From: Sipunculus nudus
Taxonomy: Eukaryota; Annelida; Sipuncula; Golfingiida; Sipunculidae
NCBI GenBank assembly: GCA_026874595.1
Contig: CM049318.1
Span: forward strand, 26,312,956 to 26,376,955
Direction: 5' to 3'
Length of the DNA stretch: 64,000 nucleotides
Positions 1 through 14,202 of this stretch are shown here, in pieces. The notes below the pieces were generated by a model that saw only the letters and a program-made list of their open reading frames with translations, made no database searches and was not told where the DNA came from. Position 1 is the first letter of the stretch. Each line of letters begins with the position of its first letter. A program made the position numbers and the translations under genes.

Positions 1-918
1 GTATTTTACAAAGACTGAGATTTGAACAGTGTACAGCATCTCACTAATATTAAACTACGCACCAACTAAATTAAGACTTGCCATTCTCATTTTAAATGTC
101 TTTCTAATAAACATGCTTGACGATATCACAAACTAACCTCCTCTTTTTTACAGCAGAAATCCTACACCATCTGCAGATGAACAAATGTGCCACAGTTTTA
201 GTACTTGAATATTTGATCGAGATAGCGAACTTGCAGGAAAGTGAATAAAAGAATACGTTATGACCATTTCGTAAAGAGGAAAATTAACCTCAGTTTCATG
301 TTTGATCCCGCATTTCCTACCATTCAGTCAATTGCTCAAATTCGAATATGATAATATCAGAGGAACCAAATACTATATAGAACCAAAGGTAAAAGAAATG
401 TTACTTCTGCTTATTTGGTCAAATCCGTATGGCGATCAAAAGAGTAGTGTACTCTTTCATTATATGGCAAACGAACATATTGGATTGACCGAGCAAGCAG
501 ATAACATTACATTTGATTAATCAGATATATTATTTTTCTGTTATTCTGTCAAGACGACATAAAAATTCACAGGTAATTCCATCAGGCATTTTTCATCTGC
601 AGATGAAGTTATTTGCAATATTTTAAAGTTGAAAATTTGATGAATATACCATTTCCCAAGGGATGATATTCAAATATTGCGTAACTCTACTTTTAATTTA
701 AAATCTAACGTTATGTGGATGTTTTATTTAAGTTCAGTTGAATTTTTTTCAGTAAATTTTGATTATATTTTGATGCTTTATGTAAACCTACCCTGACGTG
801 TGCTTTGGAATCAGAGGATTCTCAATCTGTGATTATGGATACTCGGGTTGCGTCTGGTGACCAAAATGTTTAATCTGAAAAGAAGCCAAGATTCATAAAG
901 TTAGTACAGCATATTCAT

Positions 919-922
<4 letters not shown>

Positions 923-973
<51 letters not shown>

Positions 974-980
974 TATATAT
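923..980. repeat. (TA)n microsatellite in composite unit 1
   Basis: An almost pure alternating A/T tract of about 58 bp with one interruption near its 3' end. The same location in the other two composite units holds much shorter tracts, so it has changed length since the units duplicated. Confidence 0.95.
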
Positions 981-1118
981 TGAAGTGTAAAAAAATAAGC
1001 CATGGAGCATTAACATGTATGGTATATATTGGTAGTATATTATTGGATTTTATATATTGTCACGTAATTTCACCCGCAGTGTCCAAAGTGAAAATGATTA
1101 CCTAGTGTATGTTATCAC

Positions 1119-1361
1119 TTGAAAAATCTTCCTCTAAAATTATCGGGCATTGTGTGTTCCTTACCAACACCGGATTTATCTTATCGGACATGCCATTTGA
1201 CACCATCCTATGTGAGGCAAATACCAGTCAGCTATAAACCTGCCCAAACTCACGCTGACTTCTTCCTTGCATTCGGAGAAATCCATGGATTCACACTCAC
1301 TCAGTCTGGACCTTTCGATCAGCAAGAAATGACCGGAATGTGTAACTACCTGCAGATATGA
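1119..1361 (+). other. Recurrent 80-codon open frame in composite units, probably non-coding
   Basis: This frame is open for 80 codons here and at 9189-9431 and 15256-15498. It begins with TTG rather than ATG. The copies differ by several amino-acid replacements in a short stretch, and an opposite-strand frame is also open over the same bases. I recognise no domain, signal peptide or motif. The conservation is what recently duplicated satellite DNA would show. I list it because it is the only non-tandem open frame kept in all three composite units, but I do not call it a gene. Confidence 0.3.
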
Positions 1362-2012
1362 AATGTAATACATTTTAATTTCTGATAAATTGATCAACTT
1401 GATTGATGTCTTGAGAGTAATTTACAGAATATCTAACGGTAATTTGTGCAATCAGAAATTAATTAAATCAGATATTTAATCTTTTAAGTCCATTTCGTCC
1501 ATCCTTTATCAGACAAACCAAAATATCTGTAGGCTAACAAATATGATAGATTTTGAACTCCTGCTAATTTGGACAATTTGGTATGATTGTATTTGGATAA
1601 GTGTACTCAATCATGATAAGCTGAGATATCACAAACACACAATACTAACCAAACCCGCAGGAAAAATTACATTTTCACTTATAAGCTTCTTCGAAATAAG
1701 TTATGGTAAATTGTAAATCAGTAAGGGGCATTGAATGAAAATCTCTCTTTATTATATACGCAGCAGGGTCAGAAAGAAGCCTATACTTGGTTTTACTCGA
1801 AGCAAATTTCTCAATTCGTTGGAGGGGAACAACTGTAACTACAAGATAGGCTCAAATCTCAGTATTCCATTTCGTACTATCATTTTTAATTTTCAACTAT
1901 TAAGTTTTAACAAATATTTTTTTACGATACCATGATCTCTCCTTATCGTTTATTTATTCACTTATCATTCGCTCATGAGAGCACAGATATTCTGCAAAGA
2001 CAGATTTCTACA

Positions 2013-5000
2013 GTGTACAGCATCTCACGAATATTCACCTACAAACCAACTTATTCAAACTTGTCATTCAAATAAAACTGTTTGACGATATGACTTAATA
2101 TAATCTCTTATTTACATCATCATTCGTACTTCTAGGAGAGTGAAAAATACAATAAACAATGCTCATTTCGTCAATTGGAAAATTAACCCCAGTTTCGTGT
2201 TTGATCCCGTTTTTCCTGGCACTCAGTTAATCGCTCACATTTGAATATGATTATATCAGAGGAACCAAACCATCTATATTGAACCAAATGTGAAAAAAAT
2301 GTTACTTCTGCTTATTTGGTCAAATCCGTATGGCGATCAAAAGAGTAGAGTACTCTTTCATTATATGCCTAAAGAACATATTGGATTGACCGAGCAAGCA
2401 GACAACATTACATTTGATTAATCATATATTGCATTTTTCTGTTATTCTATCAAGACGACATAAAAATTCACTGTTAATTCCATCAGGAATTTTTCAACAT
2501 CTGCAGATGAAGTCATTTCCAATATTTTAAAGTTGAAAATTTGACGAATATACCATATCCCTAGGGGGAATGTTCAAATATTGCGTAGCTCTACTTTTAA
2601 TTTAAATTGAACGTAAGCTATATTTTCTATTTTAAGATACTTCGAAAATGTTATAGATAACCCGGAATAAGTAAAGGCATAGAATGAGAATCTGTTTTTT
2701 TTTCATATACGCAACACTATCCAAAAAGAAGACCTTTCTCTGTTATACTCTTAGCCCATTCCTCAATTTATTAAAGGGTAACAGATGTAACTGCAAAGAA
2801 AGGCTAAAATCTGTGCATTTCATTTCTTACTACTATTTTCACTATCTAACTGTTAAGTTTAAAAAAAAAATTTACTATACCATGCTCTCTCTTCATCCTT
2901 TATTTATTCACTGATGCTCCGCTCATTTTCGCACAGGTATTCTACAAACACTGAGATTAGAACGGTGTACAGCATCTCATGAATATTCAACTATACACCA
3001 ACTAAATTTAGACTTGTCATTCTCATTTAAACTGTTATTCTTATAAACATGCTTGACGATAACACATAAAAATAACCTCCTCTTTTTTACATCAGAAATA
3101 CTACAACATCTGCAGATGAGCAAATGTGCCACAGTTTTAGTACTTGAATATTTGATCGAGATTGCGTACTTCCAGGAATGTGAATAAAAGAATACGTAAT
3201 AAGCATTTTGTAAAGAGGAAAATTAACCTCAGTTTCATGTTTGATCCCGTTTTTCATGCCACTTAATTAATCGGTCAAATTTGAATATGATAATATCAGA
3301 GGATCCAAACCATCTATATAGAACCAAAGGTAAAAAAAATGTTACTTCTGCTTATTTGGTCAAATCCGAATGGCGATCAAAAGAGTAGTGTACTCTTTCA
3401 TTATTGGCATAAACAACATTTTGGATTGACCGAGCAAGCAGGCAACATCACATTTGATTTATCAGATATTGCAATTTTCTGTTATTCTGTTAAGACGACA
3501 TAAAAATTTACAGGAAATTCCATTAGGCATCTTTTAACATCTGCAGATGAAGTCATTTCCAATATTTTAAAGTTGAAAATTTGACGAATATACCATAGCC
3601 GAAGGGGGAATGTTCAAATATTGCGTAACTCTACTTTTAATTTAAATTTAACGTAAGCTATATTTTCTATTTTAAGATACTGCGAAAATGTTATAGTTAA
3701 CCCGAAATAAGTAAGGGCATAGAATGAGAAATTGTTTCTTTATTTTCATATACGCAACACTATCCAAACCTTACTCTGTTATACTCCCAGCCCATTCCTC
3801 AATTTATTATAAGGTTACCGGTGTAACTGCAAAGAAAGGCTCAAATCTGTGCATTTCATTTCTTACTATTATTTTAAATTTCGAACTGTTAAGTTTCTAA
3901 AAAAATTTACTTTACCATGCTCTCTCCTCATCGTTTATTTATTCACTGATCCTCCGCTCATTGTTGCACAGGTATTCTACAAAGACTGAGATTTGAACAG
4001 TGTACAGCATCTCATGAATATTCAACTACACACCAACTAAATTTAGACTTGTCATTCTCATTTAAACTGTCATTCTAATAAACATGCTTGACGATAACAC
4101 ATAAAAATAACCATCAGAAATCCTACAACATCTGCAGATGAACAAATGTGCCAAAGATTTAGTACTTGAATATTTGGTGGAGATTGCGTACTTCCAGGAA
4201 TGTGAATAAAAGAATACGTTATGGCCATTTCGTAAAGTGGAAAATTAACCTCAGTTTCATGTTTGATCCCGCTTGTCCTACCATTCAGTCAATCGCTAAA
4301 ATTCGAATTATTATATCAGAGGAACCAAACCATTTATATTGAACCAAATGTAAAAAAAATGTTACTTCTGCTTATTTGGTCAAATCCGTATGGCGATCAA
4401 AAGAGTAGTGTACTCTTTCATTATATGCAAAAAGAACATATTGGATTGACCGAGCAAGCAGACAACATTACATTTGATTAATCAGATGTATCATTTTTCT
4501 GTTATTCTGTCAAGACGACATAAAAAGTTACAGGAAATTCCATTAGGCATTTTTTAACATCTGCAGATGAAGTAATTTCAAATATTTTAATGTTGGAAAT
4601 TTGACGAATATACCATATCCCAAGGGGGAATGTTCAAATATTGCGTAACTCTACTTTTAATTTAAATTTAACGTAAGCTATATTTTCTATTTTAAGATAC
4701 TGCGAAAATGTTATAATTAACCCGAAATATTTAAGCGCATAGAATGAGAATATGTTTTTTTTTTCATATACGCAACACTATCCAAACAGAAGACCTTACT
4801 CTGTTATACACTCAGCCCATTCCTCAATTTATTAAAGGGTTACAGGTGTAACTGCAAAGAAAGGCTCAAATCTGTGCATTTCATTTCTTATTATTATTTT
4901 TACTATCTATGTGTTAAGTTTAGAAAAAAATACTATACCATGCTCTCTCCTCATCGTTTATTTATTCACTGATCCTCCGCTCATTTTCGCACACGTATTT

Positions 5001-8000
5001 TACAAAGACTGAGATTTGAACAGTGTACAGCATCTCACTAATATTAAACTACGCACCAACTAAATTAAGACTTGCCATTCTCATTTTAAATGTCTTTCTA
5101 ATAAACATGCTTGACGATATCACAAACTAACCTCCTCTTTTTTACATCAGAAATACTACAACATCTGCAGATGAACAAATGTGCCACCGTTTTAGTACTT
5201 GAATATTTGATCGAGATTGCGTACTTCCAGGAGAGTGAATAATAGAATACGTAATGAGCATTTCGTAAAGAGGACAATTAACCTCAGTTTCATGTTTGAT
5301 TCCATTTTTCATGCCACTCAATTAATCGCTCAAACTCGAATATGATAATATCAGAGGATCCAAACCATCTATATAGAACCAAAGGTAAAAAAAATGTTAC
5401 TTCTGCTTATTTGGTCAAATCCGTATGGCGAACAAAAGAGTAGTGTACGCTTTCATTATATGCCAAAACAACATTTTGGATTGACCGAGCAAGCAGACAA
5501 CATAACATTTGATTAATCAGATATTGCATTTTTCTGTTATTCTGTCAAGACGTCATAAAAATTTACAGGTAATTCCATCAGGCATTTTTCATCTGCAGAT
5601 GAAGTTATTTCTAATATTTTAAAGTTGAAAATTTGACGAATATACCATATCCCAAGGGGGATTGTTCAAATATTGCGTAACTCTACTTTTAATTTAAATT
5701 TAACGTAAGCTATATTTTCTATTTTAAGATACTGCGAAAATGTTATAGTTAACCCGAAATATGTAAGGGCATAGAATGAGAATATTTTTTATTCATATAC
5801 GCAACACTATCCAAACAGAAGACCTTTCTCTGTTATACTCTCAGCCCATTCCTCAATTTATTATAGGGTTACAGGTGTAACTGCAAAGAAAGGCTCAAAT
5901 CTCTGCATTTCATTTCTTACTATTATTTTCACTATCTAACTGATAAGTTTAGAAAAAATAATACTAAACCATGCTCTCTCCTCATCGTTTATTTATTCAC
6001 TGATCCTCCGCTCATTTTCACACAGTTATTCTACAAAGATTGAGATTTGAACAGTGTACAGCATCTCACGAATATTCAACTACGCACCAACTAAATTATG
6101 ACTTGTCATTCTATTTTTAACTGTCATTCTAATAAACATGCTTGACGATATCACATAAAAATAACCTTCTCTTTTTTACATCAGAAATCCTACAGCATCT
6201 GCAGATGAACCAATGTGCCAAAGATTTAGTACTTGAAGATTTGGTGTAGTTCGCGTACTTCCAGGAATGAGAATAAAAGAATACGTAATGGCCATTTCGT
6301 AAAGAGGAAAATTAACCTCAGTTTCATGTTTGATCCCGCTTTTCATGCCACTCAAGCAATCGCTCAAATTCGAATATGATAATATCAGAGGATCCAAACC
6401 ATCAATACAGAACCAAAGGTAAAAAAAAAATTACTTCTGCTTATTTGGTCAAATCCGTATGGCTAACAAAAGAGTAGTGTACTCTTTCATTATATGCCAA
6501 AAGAACATATTGGATTGACCGAGCAAGCAGACAACATAAACTTTTGATTAATCAGATATATCATTTTTCTGTTATTCTGTCAAGACGACTTAAAAATTTA
6601 CAGGAAATTCCATCAAGCATTTTTCAACATCTGCAGATGAAGTTATTTGCAATATTTTTAAGTTGAAAATTTCATGAATATACCATATCCCAAGGGGGAA
6701 TATACAAATATTGCGTAACTCTACTTTTAATTTTAATTTAACGTGAGCTATATTTTCTATTTTAAGATACTGCGAAAATGTTATAGTTAATCCGAAATAA
6801 GTAAGGGCATAGAATCAGAATCTGTTTTTTATATACGCAACACTATCCAAAAAGAAGACTTTACTCTGTTATACTCTTAGCCCATTCCTCAATTTATTAA
6901 AGGGTAACAGGTGTAACTGCAAAGAAAGGCTATAATCTGTGCATTTCATTTCTTACAATTATTTCCACTATCTAATTGTTAAGTTTAAAAATAAATTTAC
7001 TATACCAAGCTCTCTCCTCATCCTTTATTCATTCACTGTTCCTCCGCTTATTTTCGCACAGTTATTCTACAAAGACTGAGATTTGAACAGTGTACAGCAT
7101 CTCACGAATATTCAACTACGCACCGCCTATATTTATACTTGTCTTTCTCTTTTTAACTGTCATTCTAATAAACATGCTTGACGATATCACATAAAAATAA
7201 CCTCCTCTTTTTTACATCAGAAAAACTACAACATCTGCAGATGAACAAATGTGCCACAGTTTTAGTACTAGAAAATTTGATCGAGATTGCGTAATTCCAG
7301 GAGAGTGAATAATAGAATACCTAACGAGCATTTCGTAAAGAGGAAAATTAACCTCAGTTTCAGGTTTGATCCCGTTTTTCATGCCACTCAATTAATCGAT
7401 GAAATTCGAATATGATAATATCAGAGCATCCAAACCATCTATATAGAACCAAAGGTAAAAAAAGTTACTTCTGCTTATTTGGTCAAATCCGTATGGCGAT
7501 CAAAAGAGTAGTGTACTCTTTCATTATGTGCCAAACGAACATATTGGATTGACCGAGCAAGCACACAACATAACATTTGATTAATCAGATATATTATTTT
7601 TCTGATATTCTGTCAAGACGACATTAAAATTCACAGTTAATTCAATCAGGCATTTTTCAACATCTGCATATGAAGTTATTTGGAAAATTTTTAAGTTGAA
7701 AATTTGATGAATATACCATATCCCTACGTGAAAAAATTAAATATTGCGTAAATCTAATTTGAATTTTAAATTTAACGTAAGCTATATTTTCTATTTTAAG
7801 ATACTTCCAAAAAGTTATAGATAACCCGAAATTAGTAAGGGCACAGAATGAGAATCTGTCTTTTTTTCATATACGCAACACTATCCGAAAAGAAGACCTT
7901 ACTCTGTTATACTCTTAGCCCATTCCTCAATTTATTAAAGGGTTACAGGTGTAATTGCAAAGAAAGGCTCAAATCTGTGCATTTCATTTCTTACTATTAT

Positions 8001-8128
8001 TTTCACTATCTAACTGTTAAGTTTCTAAAAAAAAAATACTATACGATGCTCTTTCCTCATCGTTTATTTATTCACTGATCCTCCGCTCATTTTCGCACAG
8101 TTATTCTACAAAGACTGAGATTTGAACA
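2013..8128. repeat. Run of six regular Sat-1 monomers
   Basis: Monomers start at 2013, 2965, 4000, 5023, 6054 and 7090, with lengths 952, 1,035, 1,023, 1,031, 1,036 and 1,039. The first is short and its beginning is closer to the diverged composite type. Most of these monomers keep both CATCTGCAGATG palindromes and the AAAGAGTA/TACTCTTT inverted repeat. At 2344 the spacer of that inverted repeat reads GAG instead of GTG. They differ from each other by many substitutions, so this part is less homogenised than the right block. Confidence 0.93.
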
Positions 8129-10076
8129 GTGTACAGCATCTCACGAATATTCAACTACGCACCAACTAAATTAAGACTTGTCATTCTCTTTTTAACTGTC
8201 ATTCTAATAAAACATGCTTGAAGGTATCACATAAAAATAGCCTCGTCTTTTTTACATCAGAAATACTACAACATCTGCAGATGAACAAATGTGCCACCGT
8301 TTTAGTACTTGAATATTTGATGGAGTTTGCGTACTTCCAGGAATGTGATTAAAAGAATACGTAATGAGCATTTCGTAAAGAGGAAAATTAACCTCAGTTT
8401 CATGTTTGATCCCGCTTTTCATGCCACTCAAGTAATCGCTCAAATTCGAATATGATAATATCAGACAATCCAAACCATCTATATAGAACCGAAGGTAAAA
8501 AAATGTTACTTCTGCTTATTTGGTCAAATCCGTATGGCGATCAAAAGAGTAGTGTACTCTTTCATTATGTGCCAAAAGAACATATTGGATTGACCGAGCA
8601 AGCAGACAACATAACATTTGTTTAATCGGATATATTATTTTTCTGATATTCTGTCAAGACGAAATTAAATTCACAGTTAATTCCATCAGGCATTTTTCAA
8701 CATCTGCAGATGAAGTCATTTGCAATATTTTAAAGTTGAAAATTTGATGAATATTCCATATCCCAAGGGGGGATATTCAAATATTGCGTAACTCTACTTT
8801 TAATTTAAAATGTAACGTTATGTGGATGTTTTATTTATGTTCAGTTGAATTGTTTTTCAGTAAATTTTGATTATATTTTGATGCTTTATGTAAACCTACC
8901 CTGACGTGTGCTTCGGAATCAGAAGATTCTCAATCTTTGATTATGGATACTTGGGTTGCGTCTGGTGACCAAAATGTTTAATCTGAAAAGAAGCCAAGAT
9001 TCATAAAGTTAGTACAGCATATTCATACAATAATATATATATATATATATTCATGTGTAAAAAAATAAGCCATGGAGCATTAACATGTATGGTATATATT
9101 GGTAGTGTATTATTGGATTTTATATATTGTCACGTAATTTCACCCGCAGTGTCCAAAGTGAAAATGACTAGCTAGTGTATGTTATCACTTGAAAAATCTT
9201 CCTCTAAAATTATCGGGCATTGTGTGTTCCTTACCAACACCGGATTTATCTTATCGGACATGCCATTTGACACCATCCTTTGTGAGACAAATACCAGTCA
9301 GCTATAAACTTGCCCAAACTCACGCTGACTTCTTCCTTGCATTCGGAGAAATCCATGGATTCACACTCACTCAGTCTGGACTTTTCGATCAGCAAGAAAT
9401 GACCGGAATGTGTAACTACCTGCAGATATGAAATGTAATACATTTTAATTTCTGATAAATTGATCAACTTGATTGATGTCTTGAGAGTAATTTATAGAAT
9501 ATCTAACGGTAATTTGTGCAATCAGAAATTAATTAAATCAGATATTTAATCTTTTAAGTCCGATTTCGTCTATCCTTTTTCAGTCAAACCAAAATATCTG
9601 TAGGCTAACAAATTTGATAGATTTTGAACTCCTGCTAATTTGGACAATTTGGTATGATTATATTCGGATAAGTGTACTCAATCATGATAAGTTGAGATAT
9701 CACAAACACACTGTACCAACCAAACCCGCAGGAAAAACTACATTTTCACTTATAAGCTTCTTCGAAATAATTGATGGTAAATTGTAAATCAGTAAGGGGC
9801 ATTGAATGAAAATCTCTCTTTATTATATACGCAGCAGGATCAGAAAGATCTTGGTTTTACTCGAAGCAAATTTCTCAATTCGTTGGAGGGGAACAACTGT
9901 AACTACAAGATAGGCTCAAATCTCAGTATTCCTTTTCGTACTATCATTTTCAATTTTCAACTATTAAGTTTTAACAAATATTTTTTTACGATACCATGCT
10001 CTCTCCTTATCGTTTAATTATTCACTTATCATTCGCTCATGTGAGCACAGATATTCTGCAATGACAGATTTGTACA
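8129..10076. repeat. Sat-1 composite unit 2
   Basis: It has the same architecture as the unit at 29-2012: regular monomer sequence to about 8810, a segment without clear Sat-1 similarity to about 9410, then diverged Sat-1 to 10076. The diverged part is nearly identical to that of the first composite unit although six regular monomers lie between them. The TA tract at 9032-9050 is much shorter than in unit 1. Confidence 0.88.
9032..9050. repeat. Short (TA)n tract in composite unit 2
   Basis: About 19 bp of alternating A/T at the position of the 58-bp tract in composite unit 1. Confidence 0.9.
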
Positions 10077-13000
10077 GTGTACAGCATCTCCCGAATATTC
10101 AACTACACACCAACTTATTCAAACTTGTCATTCTAATAAAAATGCTTGACGATATGACTTAATATAATCTCTTAATTACATCAGAAATACTACAACATCT
10201 GCAGATGAACAAAAGTGTTACCGTTTTAGTACTTGAATATTTGTAGGAGTTTGCGTACTTCCAGGAATGTGAATAGAAGAATACGTAATGAGCATTTCGT
10301 AAAGAGGAAAATTAACCTCAGTTTCATGTTTGATCCCGTTTTTCATGCCACTCAAGTATTCGCTTAAATTCGAATATGATAATATCAGAGGATCCAAACC
10401 ATATATATAGAACCAAAGGTAAAAAAATGTTACTTCTGCTTATTTGGTCAAATCCGTATGGCGATCAAAAGAGTAGCGTACTCTTTCATTATGTGCCAAA
10501 CGAACATACTGGATTGACCGAGCAAGCAGATAACATAACATTTGATTAATCGGATATATTCTTTTTCTGATATTCTGTCAAGACGACATTAAAATTCACA
10601 GTTAATTCCATCAGGCATTTTTCAACATCTGCAGATGAAGTCATTTCCAATATTTTAAAGTTGAAAATTTGACGAATATACCATATCCAAAGGGGGAATG
10701 TTCAAATATTGCGTAACTCTACTTTTAATTTAAATTTAACGTAAGCTATATTTTCTATTTTAAGATACTTCCAAAAAGTTACAGTTAACCCGAAATTAGT
10801 AAGGGCACAGAATGAGAATCTTTTTTTTTCATATACGTAACATTATCCGAAAAGAAGACCTTACTCTGTTATACTCTTAGCCCATTCCTCAATTTATTAT
10901 AGAGTTACAGGGGCAATTGCAAAGAAAGGCTCAAATCTGTGCATTTCATTTCTTACTATTATTTTCACTATCTAATTGTTTAGTTTCTAAAAAAAAATAC
11001 TATACAATGCTCTCTCCTCATCGTTTATTTATTCACTGATCCTCCGCTCATTTTCGCACAGTTATTCTACAAAGACTGAGTTTTGAACAGTGTACAGCAT
11101 CTCACGAATATTCAACTGCGCACCAACCAAATTAAGACTTGTCATTCTCTTTTTAACTGTCATTCTAATAAACATGCTTGAAGATATCACATAAAAATAA
11201 CCTCCTCTTTTTTACATCAGAAATACTACAACATCTGCAGATGAACAAATGTGCCACCGTTTTAGTACTTGAATATTTGATCGAGATTGCATACTTCCAG
11301 GAATGTGAATAAAAGAATACGTAATGAGCATTTCCTAAAGAGGAAAATTAACCTCAGTTTCATGTTTGATCCCGCTTTTTATGCCACTCAAGTAATCACT
11401 CACATTTGAATTTGATTATATCAGAGGAACCAAACCATCTATATTGAACTAAATGTTAAAAAAATGTTACTTCTGCTTATTTGGTCAAATCCGTATGGCG
11501 ATCAAAAGAGTAGTGTACTCTTTCATTATATGCCAAACGAACATATTGGATTGACCGAGCAAGCAGACAACATTACATTTGATTATTCAGATAAATTATT
11601 TTTCTGATATTCTGTCAAGACGACATTAAAATTCACAGTTAATTCCATCAGGCATTTTTCAACATCTGCAGATGAAGTTATTTGCAAAATTTTTAAGTTC
11701 AGTATTTTATGAATATACCATATCCCAAGGGGAAATAATCAAATATTGCGTAACTCTAATTTTAATTTTAAATTTAAAGTAAGCTATATATTACCTATTT
11801 AAGATACTTCGAAAATATTATAATAAACTCGAAATAAGTAAGGGCATAGAATGAGAATCTGTTTTTTTTATACAGGCAACACTTTCCAAAAAGAAGACCT
11901 TACTCTGTTATATAATCTTAGCCCATTCCTCAATATATTAAAGGGTAACAGGTGTAACTGCAAAGAAAGGCTCAAATCTGTGCAATTCATTTCTTACTAA
12001 TGTGTTCACAATCTAACTGTTAAGTTTAAAAAAGAATACTATACCATGCTCTTTCCTCATCGTTTCTTTATTCACTGATTCTCCTCTCATTTTCGAACAG
12101 TTATTCTACAAAGACTGAGTTTTGAACAGTGTACAGCATCTCACGAATATTCAACTACGCACCAACTAAATTAAGACTTGTCATTCCCTTTTTAACTGTC
12201 ATTCTAATAAACATGCTTGAAGATATCACATAAAAATAACCTCCTCTTTTTTACATCAGAAATACTACAACATCTGCAGATGAACAAATGTGCCACCGTT
12301 TTAGTACTTGAATATTTGATCGAGATTGCATACTTCCAGGAATGTGAATAAAAGAATACGTAATGAGCATTTCCTAAAGAGGAAAATTAACCTCAGTTTC
12401 ATGTTTGATCCCGCTTTTCATGCCACTCAAGTAATCGCTCACATTTGAATTTGATTATATCAGAGGAACCAAACCATCTATATTGAACCAAATGTTAAAA
12501 AAATGTTACTTCTGCTTATTTGGTCAAATCCGTATGGCGATCAAAAGAGTAGTGTACTCTTTCATTATATGCCAAACGAACATATTGGATTGACCGAGCA
12601 AGCAGACAACATTACATTTGATTAATCAGATAAATTATTTTTCTGATATTCTGTCAAGACGACATTAAAATTCACAGTTAATTCCATCAGGCATTTTTCA
12701 ACATCTGCAGATGAAGTTATTTGCAAAATTTTTAAGTTCAATATTTTATGAATATACCATATCCCAAGGGGAAATAATCAAATATTGCGTAACTCTAATT
12801 TTAATTTTAAGTTTAAAGTAAGCTATATATTACCTATTTAAGATACTTCGAAAATATTATAATAAACTCGAAATAAGTAAGGGCATAGAATGAGAATCTG
12901 TTTTTTTTTATACAGGCAACACTTTCCAAAAAGAAGACCTTACTCTGTTATATAATCTTAGCCCATTCCTCAATATATTAAAGGGTAACAGGTGTAACTG

Positions 13001-14202
13001 CAAAGAAAGGCTCAAATCTGTGCAATTCATTTCTTACTACTGTGTTCACAATCTAACTGTTAAGTTAAAAAAAAAATTAATATACCATGCTCTCTCCTCA
13101 TCCTTTATGTATTCACTGATCCTTCGCTCATTTTTGCACAGGCATTCTACAAAGACTGAGATTTGAACAGTGTACAGCATCTCACTAATATTCAACTACG
13201 CACCAATTAAATTAGGACTTACCATTCTCATTTTAACTGTCATTCTTATAAACATGCTTGACGATATCACATACTAACCTCCTCTTTTTTACATCAGAAA
13301 TCCCCCAACATCTGCAGATGAACAAATGTGCCACCGTTTTAGTACTTGTATATTTAATCGATACTTCGTACTTCCAGGAATGTGAATAAAAGAATACGTA
13401 ACGAGCATTTCGGAAAGAGGAAAATTAACCTCAGTTTCATGTTTGATCCCGTTTTTTCTGGCACTCAGTTAATCGCTCACATTTAAATATGATTATATCA
13501 GAGGAACCAAACCATCTATATAGCACCAAAGGTAAAAAAATGTTACTTCTGCTTATTTGGTCAAATCCGTATGGCGATCAAAAGAGTAGTGTACTCTTTC
13601 ATTATGTGCCAAAAGAACATATTTGATTGACCGAGCAAGCAGACAACATAACATTTGTTTAATCGGATTTATTATTTTTCTGACATTCTGTAAAGACGAC
13701 ATTAAAAATTCACAGTTAATTCCATCAGGCATTTTTCAACATCTGCAGATGAATTTATTTGCAAAATTATTAAGTTGAAAATTTCATGAATATACCATAT
13801 CCCAAGGGGGAATGCTCAAATATTGCGTAACTCTACTTTTAATTTAAATTTAACGTGAGCTATATTTTCTATTTTAAGATACTGCGAAAATGTTATAGTT
13901 AACCCGAAATAAGTAAGGGCATAGAATGAGAATCTGTTTTTTTGTATTCGCAACACTATTCAAAAGGAAGACTTTACTCTGTTATACTCTTATCCCATTC
14001 CTCAATTTATTAAAGGGTAACAGGTGTAACTGCAAAGATAGGCTACAATCTGTGCATTTCATTTCTTACTACTATTTTCACTATCTAACTGTTAAGTTTA
14101 AAAATAAATTTACTATACCTTGCTCTCTCCTCATCCTTTATTTATTCACTGATCCTCCGCTCATTTTTGCACAGGTATTTTACAAAGACTGAGATTTGAA
14201 CA
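10077..14202. repeat. Run of four regular Sat-1 monomers
   Basis: Monomers start at 10077, 11090, 12129 and 13170. The second and third are nearly identical neighbours at an offset of 1,039 bp. They share rare variants such as TATACAGGCAACACTTTCC and a TTATATAATC stretch, which indicates a very recent single-monomer duplication or conversion. The first monomer has spacer GCG in its AAAGAGTA/TACTCTTT repeat (about 10470-10490). Confidence 0.93.

Larger units (their letters stand above)
29..2012. repeat. Sat-1 composite unit 1 (regular monomer front plus diverged segment)
   Basis: From 29 to about 696 this is an ordinary Sat-1 monomer. It then leaves the consensus just after the TTTTAATTTAAA stretch. 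The part at about 697-1330 shows no clear similarity to other monomers and contains a long TA tract. From about 1340 similarity returns in diverged form. CTACCTGCAGATATGAAATG (from 1347) aligns with the A-half palindrome region. CTCCTGCTAATTTGGACAA (1559 on) aligns with the conserved CTTCTGCTTATTTGGTCAA core. Positions 1720-2012 align with the monomer's 3' part. The unit therefore ends in an old, diverged Sat-1 copy and is not purely a foreign insertion. Confidence 0.85.

Noticed and set aside
1119-1361. 80-codon frame present in all three composite units as a possible gene
   Set aside because: Non-ATG start, an overlapping open antisense frame, and replacements between copies typical of neutral drift. 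Conservation is explained by recent duplication.
1381-1450. Possible tRNA or other small RNA in the composite units
   Set aside because: No tRNA-like arms, A/B boxes or pol III terminator arrangement could be found.
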